Shown: positions 26,337-33,836 of the stretch, one piece after another | Layout of the letters: every line of letters starts with the position of its first letter | Numbering within the stretch: position 1 is the first letter of the stretch | Source of the DNA: AP-15 sp963789025 | Lineage (GTDB): Bacteria; Pseudomonadota; Alphaproteobacteria; ATCC43930; CGMCC-115725 | Reading direction: 5' to 3' | DNA: 64,000 nucleotides | NCBI GenBank assembly: GCA_963789025.1 | Contig: CAWBIT010000001.1 | Span: forward strand, 1-64,000 | Notes under the pieces: generated by a model | Databases searched by the model: none | What the model was told of the DNA's origin: nothing | Seen by the model: only the letters and a program-made list of their open reading frames with translations | Made by a program: the position numbers and the translations under genes

Positions 26337-27131
26337 GTGGAGCGGGAGTACGGGACGGTCCGGGTCGACAACCGCGGCGAGGGGTTGGTGCTGCTGACCC
26401 TCAATCGCCCTGAGGCGGCCAATGCGATGAACACGCAGATGGGGCGCGATCTTCTCGCCTTTTTTGAGGCGATCAACGCCGTGCCCGCGCAACAGCGCTG
26501 CATCGTCGTGACCGGCGCGGGGGAGCGGGCGTTTTGCGCCGGCGGCGACCTCAAGGAGCGCAACGGCATGACCGACGAGGCCTGGCAGGACCAGCATTTG
26601 CTGTTCGAGCGGATGATACGGGCGTTTATCGGCTGCCCAGTCCCGGTCATCGGGGCGGTAAACGGCGCCGCCTATGCCGGCGGCTGCGAATTGGCGCTGT
26701 GCTGCGACTTTATTTACGCCGCCGAGAGCGCCCGCTTCGCGCTGACCGAGGTCACGCTCGGCATCATGCCCGGCGCCGGCGGGACGCAAAACCTGCCGCG
26801 CGCCGTCGGCGAGCGTCGAGCCAAAGAGATCATCCTGACCGGACGCCCGTTCACCGCGGCCGAGGCTCACGAATGGGGCATGGTGAACCGCCTCTGCGCG
26901 CCGGGCCGCGTCGTCGAAGAGGCGCTCGAAACCGGCCGCTGCATCGCCGACAACGCCCCGATCTCGGTGCGGCAGGCGAAGCACGCGATCCATTTCGGCA
27001 TGCAGATGGATCTGGCGAGCGGCATGATGCTGGAGATCGAAGCCTACAACCGAATGGTCCCGACCGAAGACCGGCGCGAGGGCGTGCTGGCGTTCAACGA
27101 GAAGCGCAAGCCCCGCTTCAAGGGCCGTTGA
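26337..27131 (+). CDS. enoyl-CoA hydratase/isomerase family protein
   Basis: 264 residues from the GTG at 26337, preceded by GGGCGGAGG. The crotonase signatures are VLLTLNRPEAANAMN (~20), VTGAGERAFCAGGDLKER (oxyanion hole, ~64) and VNGAAYAGGCELALCCDF (~107). EVTLGIMPGAGGTQNLPR carries the second Glu region. It hydrates trans-enoyl-CoA or catalyses a related CoA reaction. Placement before two MmgE/PrpD genes and a thioesterase suggests an acyl-CoA or carboxylic-acid catabolic set, though the genes are separated by repeats. Confidence 0.93.
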   Translation: MEREYGTVRVDNRGEGLVLLTLNRPEAANAMNTQMGRDLLAFFEAINAVPAQQRCIVVTGAGERAFCAGGDLKERNGMTDEAWQDQHLLFERMIRAFIGCPVPVIGAVNGAAYAGGCELALCCDFIYAAESARFALTEVTLGIMPGAGGTQNLPRAVGERRAKEIILTGRPFTAAEAHEWGMVNRLCAPGRVVEEALETGRCIADNAPISVRQAKHAIHFGMQMDLASGMMLEIEAYNRMVPTEDRREGVLAFNEKRKPRFKGR

Positions 27132-27272
27132 TCCCCTCACCCACCAAGCCCTTCGGGCTTGGTCCCCCCTCTCCCGCGGTGCGGGAGAGGGGCTTACGGT
27201 TGAGGCATCACAGCCCCTCTCCCGCAGCGCGGGAGAGGGTGCCCGAGCGTTGCGAGGCGGGTGAGGGTGCGA
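27132..27272. repeat. REP-like block (CCCTCTCCCGC...GCGGGAGAGGG type)
   Basis: The gap between the enoyl-CoA hydratase and the first MmgE/PrpD gene consists of CCCCTCACCCACCAAGCCCT, then CCCCTCTCCCGCGGTGCGGGAGAGGGG, a short linker, a second CCCCTCTCCCGCAGCGCGGGAGAGGG, and the end GGCGGGTGAGGG. The palindromes should form strong hairpins. A near copy of the whole block follows the next gene. Confidence 0.88.
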
Positions 27273-27298
27273 CGCACCGGATCACTAAAGGAGGAAGC

Positions 27299-28645
27299 AT
27301 GGACGGAGAAAATCTTACCCGGGTGCTGGCGCGCAAATCTGCGACGCTCGAATACGAGGACTTACCGCCGCAGGGGCACGAGCTCGCCCGGCAATGCATT
27401 CTCGACTATTTCGGCGTGGCGGTCGCCGGGGCCGGCGACGAGCTGGTGCGGCTTCTGCTCGACGAGCTGACCGAGGCTGGCGGCGCGCCCCAGGCCAGCG
27501 TCATCGGCCATCAGACCCGTTTGCCGGCGCTGTTGGCGGCGCTCGTCAATGGGGCTGCGGGACACGCCCTCGATTACGACGATGTCAACATGGCGATGCC
27601 GGGGCATCCCTCGGTGGCGATCCTGCCGGGCCTGCTCGCGCTGGCCGAATTGAGGCGCAGCTCGGGACGCGAGGTGATCACCGCCTTCGTCGCCGGTTAT
27701 GAGACCGCCTGCCGGATCGGCGCGGCGCTGCAGCCGGGGCATTACAATGTCGGTTTTCACTCGACCGGCACGGTCGGCGCCTTGGGCGCCGCGGCGGCCT
27801 GCGCCCGGCTGCTCGGTCTCGACGCCGAGGCAACCGCCGTGGCGCTCGGGATCGCCGGGACGCAGGCGGCCGGGCTCAAATCGCAGTTCGGGACGATGTG
27901 CAAACCGTTTCACGCCGGCAAGGCGGCGCAGAACGGGCTTCTGGCGGCGCGTCTTGCGGCGCGGGGATTTTCGAGCTGCGCCGACATTATAGAATGCGTC
28001 CAAGGTTTCGCGCTGACGCACGGTCCGGATTTCTCGCCCGAAGCTGCTCTGGCCACACCGAAAGCCGGGCTGCACCTGTTCGCCAACCTCTTCAAATACC
28101 ATGCCGCATGCTATCTGACGCATGCGCCGATCGAATGCGCCCGGCGGCTCCGCGAACAGCATCGGCTGACCCCCGAGGGAGTCGCCAGCATCACCTTGCG
28201 GCTCGACGCGAGCTGCGAGCGGGTTTGCAACATCCCCGCTCCGGTCGACGGGCTGCAGAGTAAGTTCAGCCTGCGGCAGACCGTGGCGATGGCATTGGCC
28301 GGGGTCGATACGGCGAGCCTCGGCGCGTACAGCGCCGGGAATGCGCGCGACCCGGCCCTCATCGGCCTGCGCGAGCGGATCGAGATCGATTGGCAGGACA
28401 GCTGGCCGCAGACCCTGAGCGAGGTCGAAATCGAGCTCGCCGACGGAAATCGTCTCACGGCGCGCCATGATGCCGGCATTCCCGCCGCCAACATCATCGA
28501 CCAAGGCCGGCGGCTCGCCGCAAAGTTCGATGGGCTCGTCGAGCCGTTGCTCGGCGCCCCGCGGACGCGCGAGCTGCGGGAAACGATCGCCGGGCTCGAC
28601 CATCTCGCCGATGTCGCCAGCCTTACGAAACTTGCCGCAGGGTGA
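27299..28645 (+). CDS. MmgE/PrpD family protein (2-methylcitrate dehydratase-like)
   Basis: 448 residues from the ATG at 27299 with AAAGGAGG five bases upstream. Motifs: FGVAVAGAGDELVRLLLDEL (~36), AALVNGAAGHALDYDDVN (~80), MPGHPSVAILPGLLALAE (~100), GYNVGFHSTGTVGALGAAAA-like segment (~148) and KPFHAGKAAQNGLLAARLAA (~203). These define the MmgE/PrpD fold of 2-methylcitrate and aconitate-type dehydratases. The substrate is unknown; no prpB/prpC methylcitrate-cycle genes lie nearby. It is flanked on both sides by copies of the same REP block. Confidence 0.93.
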   Translation: MDGENLTRVLARKSATLEYEDLPPQGHELARQCILDYFGVAVAGAGDELVRLLLDELTEAGGAPQASVIGHQTRLPALLAALVNGAAGHALDYDDVNMAMPGHPSVAILPGLLALAELRRSSGREVITAFVAGYETACRIGAALQPGHYNVGFHSTGTVGALGAAAACARLLGLDAEATAVALGIAGTQAAGLKSQFGTMCKPFHAGKAAQNGLLAARLAARGFSSCADIIECVQGFALTHGPDFSPEAALATPKAGLHLFANLFKYHAACYLTHAPIECARRLREQHRLTPEGVASITLRLDASCERVCNIPAPVDGLQSKFSLRQTVAMALAGVDTASLGAYSAGNARDPALIGLRERIEIDWQDSWPQTLSEVEIELADGNRLTARHDAGIPAANIIDQGRRLAAKFDGLVEPLLGAPRTRELRETIAGLDHLADVASLTKLAAG

Positions 28646-28752
28646 CCCTCACCCACCAAGCCCGCTGGGCTTGGTCCCCCCTCTCCCGCGGTGCGGGAGA
28701 GGAGCTTTGCGCTGGGTGCATGACCGCATTCTAGCCCCTCTCCCGCACCGCG
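28646..28752. repeat. REP-like block, left half, cut by an IS element
   Basis: A near copy of the block at 27132-27272: CCCTCACCCACCAAGCCCGC, a CCCTCTCCCGCGGTGCGGGAGAGG hairpin, a linker, then CCCCTCTCCCGCACCGCG, where the insertion sequence begins. The other half of the last palindrome is on the far side of the element at 29986. Confidence 0.88.
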
Positions 28753-29985
28753 AGGGCTTTGCAAATTGCGGGGTTCCGTCCGGGTTGCTCTTTGAGGCTG
28801 ATTTTTCACGTTCGTTGCACGGTGAGATTGTACAAGACCGAGGCCAATATCAGCCGCGGGCGCGGCCGGGCCGCCGCACCGGGCGGCCTGGCCGAGGTCG
28901 AGGCAGAGTTTGCCTGCGGTGGGCGATCACGGCGGGCACAGCACCACCATGCGTTTCAGGTTCATCGCGGTGCACAGCAGCAGCAGATGGGTGGTGTTGC
29001 GCGCCAGCCCCAGGCAGCGCGCGCGGGCCCACCGGTAGGTCGTCTTCATCCGGCCGAACACCTGCTCGACCGGAGCGCGCTGCTTGCCGATCGCCTCGTT
29101 GCGTTCCTTGTCGGCCTGGCTCAGCGCGTGGTGCTTGTTGCCGCGCCGCATCAAATGGGCTTCGATGCCGCGCTCGGTCAATTGCTGCTCGCGGCGATGT
29201 GTGTGGTAGGCGGCATCGGCATAGACCGCGGCTTCATCGCCGCAGATCAGCTCGTCGGCCGGCACCGTGTCGTTGACCGAAGCGCCGGTCAGCTTGACCC
29301 GGCGGATGAGCGCCGAGCCCTGGTCGACCCCGACATGAACCTTGTAGCCGAAATACCGCTTGCCGCCCTTCTTGGCCCACTCCGCTTCGGGATCACGGTC
29401 GCTTTTGACCAGCTGGCTGGGCACCTCGCCATCCGGACCCGGCGGCAACGGCTCCTTCGGCTTTTTCGGCGGGTTGACCGCGGCCGGCACCAGGCTGGCA
29501 TCGACCAGCGTGCCTTTGCGCAGCATCAGCCCGCGGCGGTCGAGCTGCCGACCGACCTCGTCAAAGATCTGCTGGTCCAGTCCGTTCTCGCGCAGCGCGT
29601 TGCGAAACCGGTTGATCGTCGAATAGTCCGGCGCGGTCTCGCCCAAGGGCAGCCCACAGAACACCCGGAACGACAGCCGATCCCACAAGACCTCCTCGAG
29701 CGCGGGATCGGACAAGCCGTACCACTGCTGCAACAGCAACGCCTTGACCATCGCCAGCGGCGGATAGGACGGTGCGCCGTGCGGCGAATCGTGCAGCCCG
29801 CCGACGATCGCTCCCAGCGCCGCCCAGTCGACCAGCTCGGCCAGCCGCGTCAGCAACTCGTTCGGCCGGCTGTGCCGCATCACCATGTGGTCGGCAAAAC
29901 CCAACTGCCCCAATCGCGATGAGCCATCACCATCCCCCCAATCCCCACGCCAGGATCGCAAATTTCGCTACTTCTGCAAAATCCT
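28753..29985 (-). mobile_element. IS5-family insertion sequence, complete, 1233 bp
   Basis: The ends are imperfect inverted repeats: AGGGCTTTGCAAA at the left and, read inward from the right, AGGATTTTGCAGA (10 of 13 identical). CGCACCGCG is present on both sides (28744-28752 and 29986-29994), a nine-base target duplication. Joining the flanks restores an intact REP palindrome. One transposase gene on the minus strand fills most of the element, so it is probably functional. IS5 relatives have several duplication lengths; nine fits the IS903-like branch, while the transposase looks more like other IS5 groups. Confidence 0.85.
28927..29961 (-). CDS. IS5-family DDE transposase
   Basis: Up to 344 residues. 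The core begins near residue 28 (MRHSRPNELLTRLAELVDW), followed by PPLAMVKALLLQQWYGLSDP and the DDE region: LVDASLVPAAV (first Asp), the middle VYADAAYHT (second Asp), and VEQVFGRMKTTYRWAR (Glu). The DUF772-type N-terminal domain (SYPPLAMVKALLLQQWYGLS) and transposase DDE domain are those of IS5-like elements. No frameshift or stop is seen. The start could be 29961 or an internal ATG about 80 bases later. Confidence 0.93.
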   Translation of the reverse strand: MRSWRGDWGDGDGSSRLGQLGFADHMVMRHSRPNELLTRLAELVDWAALGAIVGGLHDSPHGAPSYPPLAMVKALLLQQWYGLSDPALEEVLWDRLSFRVFCGLPLGETAPDYSTINRFRNALRENGLDQQIFDEVGRQLDRRGLMLRKGTLVDASLVPAAVNPPKKPKEPLPPGPDGEVPSQLVKSDRDPEAEWAKKGGKRYFGYKVHVGVDQGSALIRRVKLTGASVNDTVPADELICGDEAAVYADAAYHTHRREQQLTERGIEAHLMRRGNKHHALSQADKERNEAIGKQRAPVEQVFGRMKTTYRWARARCLGLARNTTHLLLLCTAMNLKRMVVLCPP

Positions 29986-30029
29986 CGCACCGCGGGAGAG
30001 GGTGCCGAGCGCAGCGAGGCGGGTGAGGG
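29986..30029. repeat. REP-like block, right half
   Basis: CGCACCGCGGGAGAGGGTGC and the tail GAGGCGGGTGAGGG complete the palindrome cut by the insertion sequence. The tail GTGAGGG directly precedes the start codon of the next gene and may double as its ribosome binding site. Confidence 0.85.
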
Positions 30030-30031
30030 CC

Positions 30032-31405
30032 GTGTTGCAGGATCCGGTCGTCGAGAAAATTGTCGCGCATGTCGAAAGGGTGGCCGAGCATGGGGTGCCC
30101 GAGGCCGCCCGATCGGCGGCCAAGACCTTCATCGCCGATACGCTTGCCGTCGGGATAGCCGGCCGCCTGACGCCGTGGCGCAGCGAGATCCGCGACATGC
30201 TCGCCGGCATCCGTGGTGCGGCGGAAGCAACGGTGTTCGGCGGAGGCGAGCGATTGCCGCTCCTGCACGCAGCGATCCTCAACGCCTATCAGGTACACGC
30301 CCAGGAATTCGACTGCGTGCACGAGGCGGCGGTTGTCCATCCGATGGCAGCGAGCTTGCCGGTGCTCCTCGGATGGGCGGAACGGGAAGGCGGCGTTTCC
30401 GGCGCTCGCCTGATCCGCGCCGTAGTCGTTGCGGTCGATATCGCGGCGACGTTGGGCTTGTGCTCGCGCGCGCCGATGCGGTTCTTCCGGCCGGCCAATG
30501 CCGGCGGATTGGGCGCCACCGTGGGGCTCGCGATGCTAGCCGGCCTCGATGGCGCACAACTGCGCGACGCGATCGGGATCTATTATGGGCAGTGCGCCGG
30601 CACGATGCAGGCGCACAGCGAAGGAACGCCGCAATTGGCGATGCAGATGGGTTTTGCCGCACGCAGCGCGGTGACCGCGGTCGAGCTGGCCCGCCGCGGC
30701 ATGCCGGGGCCGCATGCGCCGATTTCCGGAGAATTCGGCTATTTTGCTCTGTTCGACGGGAAGGCCGACCCCGCGCCGTTCGACGAGCTCGGCAAACGCT
30801 GGCGCATCGCCGAGGTCAGCCATAAACCCTTCCCCAGCGGGCGTGCGTCGCATGGCGGCATCGACGGGCTGCAGCGCCTGATGAAAGAAGACGGGGTTAC
30901 CGCCGATCGCGTCGTCGCCTGCCGTTTTCACGTGCCGCCTTTGACGGCGCGGCTGGTCGGCCGCCCGGCCGTCGAGGGCATGACGGCCGGTTACGCCCGG
31001 CTATGCCTGCAATATGTCGGGGCCGTCTGCCTGCGCCGAGGCGATGTCGGGCTCGGCGATTTCACCGCGGCAGCGGTTGCCGATCCGGAGACGTCGAGGT
31101 TGGCCCGCCGGCTGACCGTCATCGAGGACGGCAACCCAGACCCCAACGCGCTCTTGCCGCAGCGCGTCGAAATCGATCTCGCGGAAGGCCGAACCGTCGC
31201 CGCGGCGGTAACCTCGGTGCTCGGCAGCCCCGAGCGGCCATTGTCGCGCGAAGCCGCGCGCGCCAAATTCAGCCATTGCTGGCAATCCGTGCACGATCTT
31301 CCGCCGGAGCAGGGTGCCGCATTGTGGGACGCGGTGTTCGCGCTCGAAACCCTCGACGAGGTTCGTCCTCTTGCTACGCTCAGCGCCCCGCGAGGAGCGT
31401 CATGA
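30032..31405 (+). CDS. MmgE/PrpD family protein (second, divergent copy)
   Basis: 457 residues from the GTG at 30032 (VLQDPVVEKIVAHVERVAEH); a GTG at 30023 is also possible. Family features: FIADTLAVGIAGRLTPWRSE, AAILNAYQVHAQEFDCVHEA (~85, the HxxDxD-like site replaced by QEFDCVH), VHPMAASLPVLLGWAE, FRPANAGGLGATVGLAMLAG and KPFPSGRASHGGIDGLQRLM. It is clearly a different branch from the first MmgE/PrpD gene. The thioesterase start overlaps its stop (ATGA), so the two are coupled. Confidence 0.9.
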   Translation: MLQDPVVEKIVAHVERVAEHGVPEAARSAAKTFIADTLAVGIAGRLTPWRSEIRDMLAGIRGAAEATVFGGGERLPLLHAAILNAYQVHAQEFDCVHEAAVVHPMAASLPVLLGWAEREGGVSGARLIRAVVVAVDIAATLGLCSRAPMRFFRPANAGGLGATVGLAMLAGLDGAQLRDAIGIYYGQCAGTMQAHSEGTPQLAMQMGFAARSAVTAVELARRGMPGPHAPISGEFGYFALFDGKADPAPFDELGKRWRIAEVSHKPFPSGRASHGGIDGLQRLMKEDGVTADRVVACRFHVPPLTARLVGRPAVEGMTAGYARLCLQYVGAVCLRRGDVGLGDFTAAAVADPETSRLARRLTVIEDGNPDPNALLPQRVEIDLAEGRTVAAAVTSVLGSPERPLSREAARAKFSHCWQSVHDLPPEQGAALWDAVFALETLDEVRPLATLSAPRGAS

Positions 31406-31890
31406 TCTCGGAATGGGCGCGGTTCGGGGTCGAACCGGGATGGTCGTTCGCGATCCCGCACCGGGTGCGCTGGAGCGAGTGCGACCCATTCCGCCACGCC
31501 GGCCACCGCGCCTATTTCGAGTGGTTCGAGGAAGCGCGCAACCGCTATCTCGAAGCCGTCGGCCTCGCGCCGCTGTCGCCGGATACGCCGGGTCCGGTCA
31601 TCGCCGAAACCGCCATCCGCTACCATCGCCCGCTGATTTACGCCGACGAGATCCTGGTCACCGCGCGCACGGTTCGCCTCGGCCGTACCAGCTTCGAGAT
31701 GGAATACGCGGTGTGGCGCGACGGGCTCTGCGCGCTCGGGCGCGCAGTGCTGATCCTGGTCGTCAACGCGACCGGCGAAAAGACGCCATTGCCGCTCGAT
31801 CTGCGCGAACGCATCCTCGCCTGCGATCCCTCCGCTGGCGAAACCGTCATTCCGGGGCGTGGGCGCAGCCCACGAGCCCGGAACCTATGA
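31402..31890 (+). CDS. acyl-CoA thioesterase (4HBT/hotdog fold)
   Basis: 162 residues from the ATG at 31402, overlapping the preceding stop. The sequence VRWSECDPFRHAGHRAYFEW has the 4HBT D/E-x-D-xxxHxxN-like motif in altered form (CDPFRHAGHRAYF), followed by YLEAVGLAPLS and YHRPLIYADEILVTARTVRL. Hotdog thioesterases hydrolyse acyl-CoA. The last 12-15 residues (ETVIPGRGRSPRARNL) are encoded by a REP-like element, so the C-terminus has been replaced or extended by a repeat. Confidence 0.88.
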   Translation: MISEWARFGVEPGWSFAIPHRVRWSECDPFRHAGHRAYFEWFEEARNRYLEAVGLAPLSPDTPGPVIAETAIRYHRPLIYADEILVTARTVRLGRTSFEMEYAVWRDGLCALGRAVLILVVNATGEKTPLPLDLRERILACDPSAGETVIPGRGRSPRARNL

Positions 31891-31975
31891 ACACGGACCG
31901 AGAAGGGATGCGCGCGGACGGTGTTCTTGGATTCCGGGCCTGCCCCTTCGGGGCATCCCGGAATGACGATTACCG
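31848..31975. repeat. paired REP-like palindromes forming a long inverted repeat
   Basis: GTCATTCCGGGGCGTGGGCG with hairpin GTGGGCGCAGCCCAC begins inside the thioesterase gene; CCGGGCCTGCCCCTTCGGGG and CATCCCGGAATGAC end just before the next gene. GTCATTCCGGG and CCCGGAATGAC are exact inverse copies enclosing about 105 bases, so both local hairpins and one large stem are possible. This element type is widespread in alphaproteobacteria. Confidence 0.8.
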
Positions 31976-31993
31976 CCCGATCGGGAGATCGAA

Positions 31994-33259
31994 ATGAAAC
32001 GCGCCGTCATCGTCATCTGCGACAGCCTCAGGGCGGATTTGATCACGCCGCGTGATGCGCCGTTCCTCAGCGAATTCGGGCAGCGCTCGGCGCGGTTTGC
32101 CGACCACAGGAGCGTCTTCCCGTCGACAACGCGAACGAGCGCCGCGTCGATCGCCACCGGGTGCCTGCCGGCGAGTCATGGCCTCCTCGGCAACACGATG
32201 GCGATCGATGACGGCGACGGGCTCGTCTGCCTGTCGGTCGGCAAGCCGGATTTTCGCGACCGCCTGCACCGGGCGACCGGCCGCACCCTGCATCGGCCGA
32301 CCCTCGCCGAGCGGGTCAGCCGCGTCGGCGGGACCGCGATCGCGATCTCGAACGTGTCGCCGGGCGCCGCCTATTTCCTCGACCCCGACGGTTTCGGCTG
32401 GGTCTACAATCCGGCCGGCAGCTTCGGGCCTGGCCGCCGTCCCCTGCCCGCCGAGGAGGGGCTCGCGATCTCGAAGGGCGCCGAAGGCGACAGCGCCGCG
32501 ACCGAGCGTTTCTGCGAGGAAGTGCTGCGCGGGCGCGCCCCTGCAATCGCGCTGCTGTGGCTCTCGGAGCCGGACTATACGGGCCACCACACCCCGCTCG
32601 GCTCGCCGGCCCATCGCCGGGCGATCGCGAGCGCCGACGGGAATGTCTACCGCGTCGCCGAGACCGTGGCGTCGCTCGATCCGACAGGCGAGGACATCCT
32701 CTTCGTGGTCGGCTCCGATCACGGAATGGAGACGGTCGCGGAGACCATCGATCTCGATGGGCTGTTGATCGATGCCGGGCTGAAGGGTGCCCCTACATCG
32801 TCCGAGGTCGTCGTCGCACCCAACGGCACAGCGGCCTTGCTCTATTTTGCCGATCCCGCCGGGCCTCTCGTCGGCGAAGTGGCCCGCTTTTTCGAAACCC
32901 AGGACTGGGTCGGCCGCACCTTCGTCGGCCCTAACCTGGCCGCGGCCGGCCTGCCGACGGCTTCCCCAATGCAGATTGCGGTGACGCTCAAGCCCTACGA
33001 CCGCACCAATCCGCACGGCGTGCCCGGCTACAGCCACGTCGTGCGCGACGCGCTCGAGCCCAAGGACGCCACCGGCTTCGGCCAGCACGGCGGCCTCGGC
33101 AGAAATGAACAGAGCCCGTTTCTCTTCATCTCCGGCGGCAATTTCGCCCCCGGCCCCCGCCGCGCCCGCTCCTCGCTGATCGACATCGCCCCAACGGTGC
33201 TGCGGCACCTCGGCCTGCCCACGACCGAAATGGATGGGCGGGGATTGTCACGCGACTGA
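31994..33259 (+). CDS. alkaline phosphatase family / nucleotide pyrophosphatase-type protein
   Basis: 421 residues beginning MKRAVIVICDSLRADLITPR: the Asp metal ligand is in ICDSLRAD. SVFPSTTRTSAASIATGCLP contains the Thr nucleophile region of the type I phosphodiesterase/nucleotide pyrophosphatase fold. Later metal sites are WLSEPDYTGHHTPLGS (D and H), VVGSDHGMETV (DH) and GQHGGLGRNE (H). No signal peptide is visible, so it is likely cytoplasmic. It hydrolyses phosphodiester or phosphonate bonds; the substrate is unknown. Confidence 0.9.
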   Translation: MKRAVIVICDSLRADLITPRDAPFLSEFGQRSARFADHRSVFPSTTRTSAASIATGCLPASHGLLGNTMAIDDGDGLVCLSVGKPDFRDRLHRATGRTLHRPTLAERVSRVGGTAIAISNVSPGAAYFLDPDGFGWVYNPAGSFGPGRRPLPAEEGLAISKGAEGDSAATERFCEEVLRGRAPAIALLWLSEPDYTGHHTPLGSPAHRRAIASADGNVYRVAETVASLDPTGEDILFVVGSDHGMETVAETIDLDGLLIDAGLKGAPTSSEVVVAPNGTAALLYFADPAGPLVGEVARFFETQDWVGRTFVGPNLAAAGLPTASPMQIAVTLKPYDRTNPHGVPGYSHVVRDALEPKDATGFGQHGGLGRNEQSPFLFISGGNFAPGPRRARSSLIDIAPTVLRHLGLPTTEMDGRGLSRD

Positions 33260-33836
33260 GAGCCCCCTCCATCCCTTCCTCCGCGAGCGGGGAGGTTAGG
33301 GTGTGGGGCCGCGCGGTCTGATCGGATGGTGACTGTCCTAAATTCGCCTTTTTGCTATAGTAAAAACCCGCGATGGGTGTGTCATTGCGAGTTCCACACC
33401 GGCCGCCCCCCTGGATGAAACCGTACGCGGTCGGCTGTCCCGTGGGCGAAGCCGGGACCCATCTACCCGCTGCTCGTGCCGCCGAGAGACGGACCTCGGC
33501 TTTCGTGCCACAGCCGCGCCCCATCGCGCCAATGTTCCGAGACACAACACTTTCGCCGGGGAGGCGTTCAAGATTGTCTATCGTCACGAACCGCCTTGTT
33601 TCTCGTCAGCGCATCGAGATTGCTTCCCCGCCGGCCGAGCCGGCGGGTCGCAGTGACGAGGGGGTTGAGCTGATCGGCACGATCGGATGGTTCAGCTAAT
33701 GAGAGAGTTGCCGCTGCAGATCCGCTGCAGGAGCAGCGGGCTGTAATAATCCATGCAAGTTTTGGTTGTTGCTGATAGAGGCTCGGGGCGTTTGATCGCG
33801 TGGACCGGCCGGGCGCAATCTGCTACGCCGTAGCCC
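33260..33836. repeat. 577-base gap with several REP-like hairpins
   Basis: No gene seen. It holds CCCCCTCCATCCCTTCCTCC with a GAGCGGGGAGG partner right after the phosphatase stop (33268-33308), GGCGAAGCCGGGACCCATC near 33453, and the hairpin CCCGCCGGC-CGA-GCCGGCGGG (33627-33647) inside GAGATTGCTTCC...CGCAGTGACGA. CCGCTGCAGGAGCAGCGG (33725-33742) is a further palindrome. They resemble several REP families seen elsewhere in the window. The cysS promoter must lie in the last part. Confidence 0.65.
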
